Shown here in pieces: positions 34,332 through 46,900 of a stretch of 64,000 bases of DNA (position 1 is its first letter; each line of letters begins with the position of its first letter). The DNA comes from Omphiscola glabra. Lineage: Eukaryota; Mollusca; Gastropoda; Lymnaeidae. The notes under the pieces are model-generated. The model saw only the letters and a list, made by a program, of their open reading frames with translations, made no database searches and was not told where the DNA came from. The stretch covers positions 30,599,815 through 30,663,814 of the forward strand of contig OZ024794.1 of the NCBI GenBank assembly GCA_964017045.1. The letters run 5' to 3'. The position numbers and the translations under genes are program-made.

Positions 34332-35315
34332 TCACGCAATATTCGGGGGACTGGGAGGGGAGTGCGGTGGAGAAAATACAACTGCCGTTTGAACTTTCAA
34401 CTTCCTGGATAAAATGCTGCCCGAATCATTAGCCTGCTGCTGTCCCCCTTCATCTATGCTGCCGCTGCTGTTGAGCTCTGCGGTTGGTGCTGCTATTGTT
34501 GCTGTGACTGCTGCCAGAGAACCCTGGGGAGGTGGCAGGGTGGGTGACAAGAGAAGAGGGGGAGGAGGGGGTGGAGGTAGGTCTGAATGAGAGATATGCT
34601 GACGCATACCTCTTGGATGCTGACGGTGATTGTGTTGAGGTCGGCTGTTGTTGGATAGATTCCTGCTGCTGGAACAAGATAGCTGCTGAGAAGATTGTGT
34701 TGAAGACGACTGTAAGGGTGAAAACAGAGATGCTGGAGGAGAATGTGACATATCTTCCACATTCTGCTCAGACAACGGACAGCCATCTGTTACCTCAAAA
34801 GCATGCGCATCATAATTCTGACCTGTCGAGGTATTTAAGGTATCATTCATACAATTCACAATCCCTGTGTGGGACTTGACTTCACTACCATGACCAGAAT
34901 CTCGATCATTGGCAGAGGCATCTTCATAACTTTCTCCTTCAGCTGCGTTCAGCTCTCCATCAATTTCCCCTAGAAACTTTGCCAGGGGAGACACTTCTCC
35001 AATCACAGCACCCGTCGATCTATCGATGAAAACCCCTCCAATTTCATCTACTTGTCGTCCCTTCTCCCAACCTCTATGCTTGCTACTTCCTCCAGGTGAG
35101 CTTGCAGGACTAGAACCATTTGGGTGGAGCTCACTGCAGGGCATGCCAGCACGCCTACAGCCAGTCCCACTGTCTTCACTGCTGTGGTCACCAAGCTCAT
35201 CATCATTATGATCAATATCATCTAGTGAAGACATTGGAATCAACTCAATGCTACTGGCTAATGTGTCACTTCCATCAGTTGAAGTTAACATAGCTGCCAT
35301 CAGTCCTTGGAGTTC
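34332..35315 (-). CDS. Receptor last exon: cytoplasmic tail 3
   Basis: 327 codons and a stop. Begins ELQGLMAAMLTSTDGSDTLA. Contains acidic/Ser stretches (DHNDDELGDHSSEDSG), a folded-looking segment EIGGVFIDRSTGAVIGEVSP followed by LAKFLGEIDGE, Ser/Gln-rich low complexity, and proline-rich SDLPPPPPPPLLLSP and FSPPHSPPSPPNIA at the C-terminus (possible SH3, WW or EVH1 ligands). Acceptor TATTTCTAG. I know no named motif for the conserved-looking segment. Confidence 0.87.
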   Translation of the reverse strand, partial: ELQGLMAAMLTSTDGSDTLASSIELIPMSSLDDIDHNDDELGDHSSEDSGTGCRRAGMPCSELHPNGSSPASSPGGSSKHRGWEKGRQVDEIGGVFIDRSTGAVIGEVSPLAKFLGEIDGELNAAEGESYEDASANDRDSGHGSEVKSHTGIVNCMNDTLNTSTGQNYDAHAFEVTDGCPLSEQNVEDMSHSPPASLFSPLQSSSTQSSQQLSCSSSRNLSNNSRPQHNHRQHPRGMRQHISHSDLPPPPPPPLLLSPTLPPPQGSLAAVTATIAAPTAELNSSGSIDEGGQQQANDSGSILSRKLKVQTAVVFSPPHSPPSPPNIA

Positions 35316-38300
35316 CTAGAAATATAGAGCAGTAAGAGCATTCTTATACTTTGAGAAGGTGATTAGTTCTAAGTATAAAAGCATAACTTGAATGTTTCAG
35401 ATACTTGAAATCCTGGTAAAACATAGTAACATAAGTGTAACTTTACATAAACAGCACAGGGCCCGTCTTTTTGCGGTGACCTATTTTTTCCCCTGTGCGG
35501 TATAGTTAATGCACTGTATGCTAAAGCACAGTTTGGCAACATTTTGTGCCAAAGTGGAATTTATGATTTATTTTGAGTGCCAACAACCTTTATGCCAACT
35601 GATAAGATGTATTTTTTTAGTCATTTATTATTATCTTTTTATAGTCCACATGCCATAAATAATAGCTTTGACCCTATCTTGCAGGAAGAGTGTAAGTAAC
35701 TTGACACCTGCAACAAAGCACCATACATGTATACCAATAAAGTACGAATATTTTGTATTCTATGCACTAAGCTGATTAACTTTTTCTGAAGGAATATTGA
35801 GTGATCAAAAAATTTGTTATCTGAAACATCCCCACTCACAATTAGTTAGGAAAATGTACATTCTTCTGAATGCATATATGTATTGAAAATGTTTCAAGTG
35901 AAATTATCATTTTAAAAAGCCTTTTAAAATAAAATACCAGAACTAAAGAAATTTCTTTTTATAAATGTATTTTAAAAAATTACCTCAGAGTTATTGCTGC
36001 TATTTAGGTCTCCCGAGGATCGTGATATAATTGTTTGACCCACCAACTTATGGTTTGCTTTAACAAAGCCATTCGGGCGAAGACCATTTGGTGTAATAAT
36101 GTCACAACCACCTTTGGAGTCTGATTGCTCATTTTCAGGTATCTGTACAGAAGTTGAAACAAACTTATAATGAACTAAAAAAAAATCCTTTGAAGAGCAA
36201 ATTTAAAAAATTAACATATGGCTGCACCTATTGGCACCCAGGTACCAGAATTGAGAGGTTGGGATTAAAAAACGATTTAAAATATTATTGTTGGGTTTGT
36301 AACACAAAATTTGGTATCAAATGAAAGATAATTGAATGTACTATACGTTTGTAATCTTAATTCTTCAGCTTTACTTAAATAAACTATTACAAATGACATC
36401 CAAATAGCATTGAGTCTAATGGTACCCGGGCGCGAATGGCGGCGCTGAGTGTCTGGGTCCATTTTGACTAATGCTATTCGGATGTCATTTGTAGTAGTTT
36501 ATTTTAGTTTAAATGAAGAATTAAGTTTTTCATTTGATACCTCATTTGGGCTTACAAACCCAACAATAATATTTTTAATCGTTTTTTAATCCCAACCTCT
36601 CAATTCTGGTACCCAGGTGCCAATAGCCACTTCGTTAACATATACAATTTCTGCAACTTTTTTTTTGCTTCTTTCTGGCAAAGCAAACAAAATGGAGCTC
36701 TTATAACACAACACCATATTTTCGCGCATATAAGACGCACCACATATAAGACATGGGTTTTGACAATTTGTGTAAAAAATATTTTACATAAGACGAACCC
36801 TTACATAAGATGCACCATGGGTGCGGGTATTTAAAACTTTGTATAAGACGCGTCTTATATACGCAAAAATACGGTACTTAGTTAACCAGATATGTTCTTA
36901 ATGACTTGCAACCAGAAGTACACTTACCTGATGTAGCATTGGCGTTGATTCATGCAAATTGGTAACATCTTGAACATAGTTCCCTGGGGTCATACTTATA
37001 GTGTGTGCATGTCCATTTCCTGGTGTGTGGTGACCAGCATGATTTGGTGGTGGAGAGATATGACCATTTCCTCTGTATATTGGGTGATGACTAGCATTAG
37101 GGTCTTGATCCCTTAACATTAATCTTGAAAGAAATTTTGATGTCAACAATAAACCAAAATGATTTATCTTTTTTATTTCTTTTAAATATAATGAGATGCT
37201 AATAATAACCTATAGTCATGATCACAACACACCCTTTTTATATTAAGATCTAGTCAACCAGAGCTGTTACTTTAAATCTAACAGTCAAAACAAAATAATT
37301 ACCTGTGTCGGCGGTAAACTACAATTATAACAATCAATGTTAAGCTAAACACTCCTGCCACTATTCCCAAAATCAGGCCAATTTTGCTGTTGGTCACTTG
37401 GGCTGGTGTATCTGTAGTAACTGTAAACAGAATATACCTATTGTAGTTTTCTAACTCAATTATCATAAGAAAACACTAAAAATCTGTTCTCAACGCAATC
37501 CTTGCATAAATCAAGGGGAGTCATAAAAATACACATCTTCTGTTAATTCTCTCATTTTAAAAATAATATTAAATGCATAAGGTTAAAGAAAATGAAGTTT
37601 CATTCAATGGAATAGCAATTGAGAGCAATGCAAAGCATAAAATACAATTACCAGAAATAATGCTTAGTGTACATACTCATTCTAATGCAGTTTGGGGGGG
37701 GGGGGGGGGGGGGGGGGAAGTGGTGTGGTCAGCTTATGAGTAGGAAATTTTTTAGGTTGATTCGTTGATTGATAACAATGACAATTAACCAATGTCACAC
37801 TCTAAGGCATAAAGCCATGTGCGAAATTGGGTCACAAGTTTGGGTTCTTACAATGCATTCCAAACTGTTCCACACATTTAGTCACATGGTCAGAGCCTCT
37901 CTCATGTCGATACAGTTTGATACCAGCACCTGACTTATTTTTAATACCAGTTACCAGACTGCGATAATGCCATTCAAACTTGTTTTTTCACATTTATAGC
38001 ATAATACAGGCAGACAAAGACAAACAAGTGCTTTTTTTCAAGCGGCAGTCATCTATTTTTGGAAATGTTCAGTATGGTCAGATACGCAAAGCTAGTAACT
38101 GTCATTAATTTTGCCAGTAACTATCCTATACATTAAACTGTAAGTTTATCAATTTAGCGAGTAACTGTTTATTAATTTTCAAGTCTTTTTTTACCTACAT
38201 AAAAATTATTTTTAAAAGTCTGGATTTTTAAACACAAATTTTTTTCCATTGCCTTGTCGTGCTTGCCCTTGCATATTATTTTAGTGTCAACGTTTAAGAG

Positions 38301-40888
38301 TGTTAGACACTTTTAAATGAGTACAAATGTTAATGATATAAGTTTTACTAAAAAATGATCCATTACTGCTTTCTTTCCAGGTATTATTATGTAGAAGTTT
38401 TTATATATAAGTATGTTGCTATTCCACATTTTCTTAACCGTGTGATGGAATCTTGATGAAAAGATATAACTTAAAAGTAACTTTACCAATTGTATTTGGA
38501 AGTACAGGTTCCTTGCAGAGCAAAGATGAGTCATACTGACATTTGAATTCAATTGTCACGTTGTCTGTGGGTATTCCTTGGCCAACACTATTCACAGCAG
38601 CCAACTTAAAGTAATAGCGACCAGCATCCAATTCTTCAACTTGTGCTGTTATACCTGATACATAGAAAATTAAGTTGATTGGTTAGGGTTAGTTCAAAGT
38701 TTCTGATTTTACAATTTCCCCTTTTTGTTGGTTATCACAAATAAAAGTGAGGAGCATGTGCACCACAGATATAAACTTAAAAGAGTGGTTACTTGCAAAC
38801 ATAATTTGCTAGTTTAATTTTAATTATTACGCACACATAATTTCTGACACCTAGCTTTTCCCTTAAAATGATTTTTAAAAATACAGAGGGATGAAGATGG
38901 TGCACCTAATCCGTGGGCTGTCTATGTTCCTGTTAATAATTAAATGGCAGGAAGACAGACCGATGCTTTCTGAAACGTAGTTGAGAAGTAAAGGAGAAGG
39001 TAAAAAAAGAGACTTTTGAACCGGCAGCTCCAATCTGACATTTGTGAAAACTATTTAGTATGACTTATTATGAATAAAAAAATGTTAATACTCATCCACT
39101 AATTATATGATATATACATTCCTTTCAGACATTTAGCTTCAAAACTATTTTCTACAAATATGGATAATAAAAGGTTTAAGTTATTCATAAATGTCTATAA
39201 GTAATAAAACTAATAATAACCTGTTATACCTTTCTCTGTGAATGTAAAAGGAGGCTGCTGTGTTATTTCCTTCCACTTGAAATCTCCTGGATTTTCACTC
39301 TCTTTACTGTATAAAATTACATATGATGTAATGATTCCATTGGGTTCTGCAGGTGGGAGCCATATAAGTCGCACGAAACCAGGTTTGATTATCTCCAGTG
39401 TGAAGTTCAGTGGAGCCGATGACTCTGTTAAATAACACATTAGTCATTTTTAAGGATTCATGGACACCCATTTTCAGATCACAAAATTAAAAATAAAATT
39501 AAAAAATGGAATACTTTCTGGGTTTTAGTATGAAAGGTAAACATATTTTATTTGAAAATTCAAAAATATTCTTAATGACATTTTTTGGCCATATTTCTTT
39601 GAAAATGCAGACCTCCTAAAATGGTACACTATGGTCTCAAAATTGTATTATACAATACAGTACAGATATCTTAATAGTAAATAAATAAACCTACATTATT
39701 TATAATGCAAAAACAACTACTCGCATTGGGTGTCTAGTGGGATCGAGTTAATCTGGCGTTAATAAGGTAGCTTCTAAAATTGGATGAATCAATATCCATT
39801 ATGCCCATTTCCCGTTAACATATTACAGTCTACTAACTACCACAAGCTGTAAGTGGGTGAAAGGAAGAGAGGTTATTAAAAATTGTAAAGCTGTTTTTTT
39901 TGTGAGTTCTAAAAATAGATTTCAAAGGCCCTCTCAGATCCTATAAAATATGTCAAAATCTAATGTTGCTGCCTGGAACAGTTGAGAAAGCATTCTCTAG
40001 TTTTTTCCGTTTCTGCACTGGCTACAGTTCAGCCGTAAGAAATAATTAAGTCACAAAATTACATCATACAGCACAGATGCAAACAAATGCGAGGAGAGGA
40101 CCATCTATATAGTACATACGAAAAAAAAATTATCAAATTTTCAACCCCTCCTCCCCCTGTTGCATGTGTGTATGTTTTGATGATGACCCCCCCCCCCCCA
40201 CCCACACCAAAAAATTTAAAATCATCCAACAAAATCAAATAATCTCAAATATATTTTGCTTCTGGTATGGCTGCTTCCTTTGCACAACTGGGCCTCCCCT
40301 ACTCAACATGTTTTATATTAATAGTACAGAGTGGGAAAAAAAAGCTGTCAATCAGTGAGTGACTTGCATGACAGTTGAACTCAGGTAATAAGCTTGAATT
40401 TTTTTGGAGCAGACTATACTATTAATCAATAAAGAGCCACGAGTATGGTGTAGGACTATCTGTAGGACTATTCTTTAATAGGAAGTTTGTAAGACTGTCT
40501 GTAGGCCTATTGTTTATAGACATGCATTATAGAAATAGAGAGGTTAAATGGTTTTTAACCCTTGGACTCATCTGTTTAAAAAAACTGGACCTTGTTAAGC
40601 CTTAGTCTTTATATAACTATGATGTTACAATAAACAAAATGCAAGTTAAAACTAACAACTGAAAATGTACTTTTTAATATTTTTTTAATTGTAAAAACTC
40701 CCAAATGTACACATTTTCAACAGTCTCTTTAAATCATAGTTCTGACAGGTCTTGGTGTACGATTGTAAAAGACATCTAAAATTGTACATTTTATGCCAAA
40801 ATCTTGAGAGTAAAATTGTCTGAAAATATCTTTAAGTCAAGCCTGATTGCTGCTTCAAGCAAGAACCAAGAAAATATGTACAAATCAG

Positions 40889-40919
<31 letters not shown>

Positions 40920-43900
40920 AGTTAAAATAACTCACTGCCTTCTTTTGTTTGTATTGTAATAAGGTTGCTGAAGTCTCCATTACCACTTGCAATCAAAGCA
41001 CGTATCTTAAATTCATACCACTTGAAAGGTTCTAACTCAGGTACGATGATTGAAGTCAGGTTACTAGATGACAGAAATTTATAAGCAATCAATTAAAATT
41101 GGTGCAACTTAAGTATGTTCCCAATTCCTTTTAAATTTCAACTCCTATAAAATACAAATAAAAAATCAATTCTGCTTATTTATTCCTGCACACTGCCTTT
41201 ACATAGTTATGATGACATAAGTTAATCATTAAACAACTGTGTCCTTCAACCCCTTTAATCTTGTATTTGAATGCAACAATAACTTACTGTTGCCCTTTCA
41301 AACTCATAGTTTCTGTAAATAAATATCACTTATATCCATCAAGCCATCTATTTTGTGAAATTTGTACTGGTACTTTTCTTTAGTGTGTCTAGGTAAAAAT
41401 GCATTTGTGTTAAAACCAAAACTGTCTTGATATTTACTTGCTTTTGACATGAAAGCGGTTGTTATTTAAATTTTTGGACCAAAAGTTAGCAAATGCTATG
41501 GGCAAATGCTTCACTATTTTGCTGAACTATTTGCAAGAATGAAAAATCTTTCACATAAAATAAGATGAGGCTAATGTCTAAGCTATATTTGTGTGGGATT
41601 TTTTAAATTTCTATTGTGTCAAGTGTACACGATAGACATATTCAGGTTGATCAAAGACTAGTAAATCATAGAAAATGGATCTTAAAGTGATCCACATGCA
41701 GAATAAATAATTAGATAAAACTAAAAATTACCTAGTTCTGCATAACCCATCTGATTTGTCTAGTTCAATACAATAGCAGACTTCATATGCTGTAACACTT
41801 GCTGCAATGGGTGACCAGTCCAATAAGACGCTGTTTGAAGTGACTTCTGATGCTTTAAAATTACTGGGCACAAGCTGCTGAGCTAAGGCTTCCAGTTTAA
41901 ACTCACGAGTTATAGGAGCTGATAACCCTGACTTAGTTTTTGCATACAGAGTGACTTCATATGATTTCTCATTATCTGTAAATGAGAATGTGAAAATTGG
42001 ATAAAGATCAACTAGAAAAGAAAGGAAAAAATGTTTATAGAAAAAATAATATTTTCACCAGGCAAGATTTCAAATTACTTGAGCAAAGACCCATACAATT
42101 GCATACATAAATAAAGGCTTACAAGACAAGTATTTGTAAAATGGGGGGAAAAATCTAAAAACTAATCAAAAGCATACAACAAACACTTGCCTAAATCTGT
42201 GAGCAAGTAGGACTGAGCTGATGGCGATAAGTTGACTACCATGGGGTCATCATCATCTTCATCAACAGGAATTTCAAGCTCATAACCAATGACAGAATGG
42301 TCACCAGAAGGAGGTGGATCTATTTTTGGAGCCTGCCATTCAAGTTTAACAGCTGACATGTTGACATACTTGATACTGAGCATAGGAGGACTTGTGTCTG
42401 ATTGCAAACAAAATAGTACAGAAATTTGTATTTGCTAAGCCAATTTTGAAAAAAATAAAAATGCTAATTTATGAATAAAATGACAGAAAAAAAAATTGAA
42501 ACAGACATTTAAATATCATGTAACTAAGACAGGGTTGGCCAACCAACATAACTTTGCCAGCCATATTGATAGTGATTTAAATTTTCAGAAGCCATATTAA
42601 TAAACCAAATAAAGGAAATAACCATAATAAATGCTGTATATAATAATTTATCTGTTCTTATTGCACACAATAAAAGTTAGAATGAACACAACAATATAAA
42701 ACAAAAATAACAGATATTTTTCTTTATCTTATCTCTTGCTTAACTTTCAACATTTATTTCTATGTAAACTGAATGATGAAAGATGAAGTTTATTAGTAAA
42801 GAATCCTACACACCGGCAAATTTCAATTACAACAAACAGCCAAAACTACCCAATATAAATACAAATACACTTCTTACTATCTGCTTGCGGAAGAGAAAAT
42901 GTGGTCCATTGCACATTATCACGCTTGGGAAAACCAGCGCTTGTAGAAGCAAGTACTAATACTTCATATGTACTTCCAGGCTCCAAGCCAGCTGTTGAAG
43001 AAATGCTTATATTTTATATAATTTTATGTTATTTATGAAGCTAACATCAAATTCACTATCAGACATTTGTGGCTCTAATATCCCTGATTTAAAATACTCA
43101 TACCAAATGCCAGCTTGCAGCAATAAAGAATTACTTCATGCATAAAAGTACATCCATATTTCCAGAAGAAAAAGATGAAACTCAATTCAAACCCACACGA
43201 CACATTCTGCTTGATGATAATCAAAATGAAATAACTAAAACAAATTAACCTACTTATGAGGCAAGATGTTTGGTCAGCTGATAATTCTGTTACAATTTCA
43301 ACGTCATCAATAGGCTGGCGATAGTATACTCGGTAGCCTGTAACAATGCCCCTGCTCTGGGCAAGACTAAGTGGTGTCCAAGTGACCAGAGCATTGTAAT
43401 ATTCATGAACAGAGACAGATATCTTGGGAACCGCTGCTGGAACTAACAAATTAGAAAGAAAGGGAGGGTGGGTGGTGGGGGGAGTGAGAGAGAGAGAGGA
43501 ATCTTTACATAACAATTTTGCTACATAAAACTTGAAAACACACATTTAAACACCAAATAGATTCTAGTGCAATTTTTCTGAGTGATTTTTAAAAGTCTTG
43601 GCTTTCACAGACCCGTTTACCCTCAAACTCTTAAATCGTACAATATCATCACAAAATCGTTCCATACATTATCTTAATAGTAAAAAAATAAGAATACAGT
43701 ATATATAATGTATACAACTCAAAATCGTACATTGTACGCCAAAATCGTAAGAGTAAACAGGTCTGCTTTCATGAGTTATTCCAAAGCTTGATTGGATTTA
43801 TTAATAAGCTATTCCCACAGCAAAATGACTACTTGTAACAGCAGAACCGTGGGCGGTGGGGAAAGAGTAGGATAGGGACCAGCGTGTTGTGTAGTGTGCT

Positions 43901-46900
43901 TATATTTAATCTGTGACTTTCAAAATAGATAATAGCTTTAACATATTAAAATCTATACCTTAACATGTAAGATTATTTTTATTTGCAAAATTAGATCTAT
44001 ATTTTTAGACCAGAAAATGCTCCAAGATAATAAAGATTCTAATTTAAAAAAATTAAAAGCTATAATATTGTCTTTCCAAAAATGTAAATAAGGCAGGTGA
44101 AATACTTTAGATGTCATGCATGAGCTGTACATTTAATTTGGAATTACATTAAGGGGTCGTTGGAAAATTACATCAAGCTCAGAAAGGGGGGGGGGGGAGG
44201 TTCGAGAATTTGTGAGACTTTGTGACGGGGTGAGGGTGGTTTGGGTGGGGGGGGGGGGGGGGGTGTCGGTCGGTTGGTCAAAAATTTGTGATGTCACGAA
44301 TTTATTTTAAAAAAATTTTTAATCTACAATTTTGTAATGTTGAAAAATCTTTATTCAATTAATTTTAACAATAATTTGAGGTCGAATTTGCTTCAGTTAT
44401 TATTTGTATCGTGAAACTCAATCACGCACACCTTTTGGAAAAATGACGCAAAAACTGTTGTGGCCATTTTACATTCGGCTCGGGGAGGACTTTATTGTTA
44501 CATTTTAATTTTATGTCAGTTTTCTAATAATACTACATCTTAATCCATTATGGGAAAATGTAAAAGAATCAAATAAAATCTTAGTTTAGTTATGAAAATG
44601 TTATGTATGTTTTGATTTTGTTTAGGTGTGACATGACAGTGTGGTTTGGGGGGAAATAGAATTTGTGACGGGGGGGGGGGGGGGTCAGTCGGGTCTGAAA
44701 AGGTCATTTTTTTGCGTGGCGTAATTTGCGAACGACCCCTTAGAAAAAAGGTAAGAGAAAAGTGTAGCAAGGACCAAAGAGGCCACTGCTGTGCATGATT
44801 TTTGTGTAAATGTCTAATTATATTAGATTTATGAATTGTTAATACATATTGCCCACCATAGTATAGTTATTTCTAAAAAGTGTAGCATTGAACCACTGTT
44901 TGTCTCAAAAGGATGCCAGGGGCACATTTGTAAAATTGAGAATTCTTAGAGTCATTTATTAAACAAATTAATGTCATTTTCATCTTCCCATTGAGAAAAC
45001 TAAAGGGTATACATAGAGAATAAAAATGGTCAAACAATTTTATTTGTGGGAACCACTGTGTATAAAAAAACAATCTATTTACTTTATGACTGTTTTTAAA
45101 TCTTTATAACTGTTTTTAAATCATAGTATTTTTAAATGTTCTTTTTTACTTGGAGACATGCCTAAAAGGAGCTTCTAGTAAATTTACTTAAGCTGGGATC
45201 AAGCTGGGATAAAAAAAAGTGGGTGAGAATGGTGCCTTTTAAAACAGCACTAATTACCATCTTCGAAGGTCTGCACATAGACTCTGTCTGTTAATTCACT
45301 CAGTCCACGTGTATTATAAGCATACACAGAAAACCAATAGGTGGTGTAAGGCTCCAAGCCTACAACCTCTGAGAAGTGATGTGAAACAACTTCTGTTTTT
45401 GATATAAATTGTTGTTTAGCTGGCTCATAGTTACCTTGATGAAAAAAGAAATTTAAAAATGTTTTGGTTAATTCTCTTAATATTTCTAAATTTGTGAAGA
45501 AGGTTGTACAAAGAAATTTTAATTGCATTCCTGAAAGTTAACTCTCGCAAGATAAAAGTTTTTTTTTTTTTAAAGAAGAAAATGTTTTAAAAAAACCATA
45601 CATACGTTTGTAGACATTTCATTAGAATATGACCTCCATTAAAATTGTAACAAACTAAATTTCATCTTCATGAAAGTTGTAATTAACTTCAAAGAAGCTT
45701 CAAAAGACCAATTGAAGAAAAAAAATTATTTTCCCTTACCAACAGCTTGATAATTCAACACGTAAGGCGTCCCTAATGTTTGATTATGATCAAAAGTTAT
45801 ATTGACAGCCGTAGAATTTAGAGCAACAGCTTTGACATTGACTGGTTTCACTGCTGCAAAGGCTGCAATTTTTTAAAACAATTGTGTTAATTTCAGATTT
45901 CAAGTTCTTTTTTTCCACTAATTTATTCAGTTATTTCCATGAATTTGCTAAACACCCATTTGTCCCTGCATTTAAATAATGTTAATAATTAATACAGGAA
46001 TATTTAATATATATATATAGTGTGGAAAAAGTAAGATTGAGAAAAACTTATTCCAGATTCATGATCACACAGCAAAATCCACATAAAATACTTGTTCAGT
46101 TGCAACCCCAACTTGCCCACAAATAATAAAAGTAATTAAAATGTTTTAAGTTTCTATTTAATTTTAAACAATTTCTATGCATAATAACAGCAGTTAACTT
46201 CAATCAGCTTTAAAAAAACAATTTAACGTGATGATGCCACTAAATTCTACATTTTTAATGTAAGAAACAATTAAAAAAATTATCATCAGTTTTAAAATAT
46301 TAGTTCTTAAAACTTACGACTGACAGTAATATTCAGATAAATCAATATCATGGCTTGACCAGCATTATTTTCAACCAGACACACATAAAAGCCTGAATGA
46401 TATTTTTGTTGAGTGAATAATATAAGTTGCTCATTGCCTCTTGGCTTGTTTTTCTAAAAAATTTGAAAACAAAGAAATATAATATATTTTTATGAATTAA
46501 AACAAGAGCCAAAATTGTTGTTAGGATAAATAAGTTACATTTGATTTTTATGATTTTTTGGCACTAGTTTCTTATTGAGCTTTGAATATTGGTAAAATCA
46601 AAAACATTTCCATTTTTAGCAGAATCATTTAAATGAAATTGAATTTTTTTCTGAAAAAAAAAAATTTTTAAGACTAAAAAAAATTAGTAATGTTCATTAA
46701 AAATTATAAATATATTTTAAGTAAACAAAATTATTTAGTAAAACATTTCATTTCAAGCTCACTGTAATTGTAACAGGAAAAACATCTCTGTTTTCTGATA
46801 CTAATTTTCCATTGTGATACCACGTGAAATTGGCTTTGGGAAGTACACCAGAAGTATAACATCTTAAATTGGTGGAGAGCCCTACAGAACTTGCAATACT

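Noticed and set aside
34450..34879. Additional proteins in other frames over the receptor's last exon
   Set aside because: Shadow frames of the low-complexity (Gln/Ser/Pro-rich) tail. The true frame is fixed by the splice phase and the upstream exons.
40164..40358. Plus-strand frame MCVCFDDDPPPPTHTK...
   Set aside because: Low-complexity frame across a C tract inside a receptor intron; no start or splice support.
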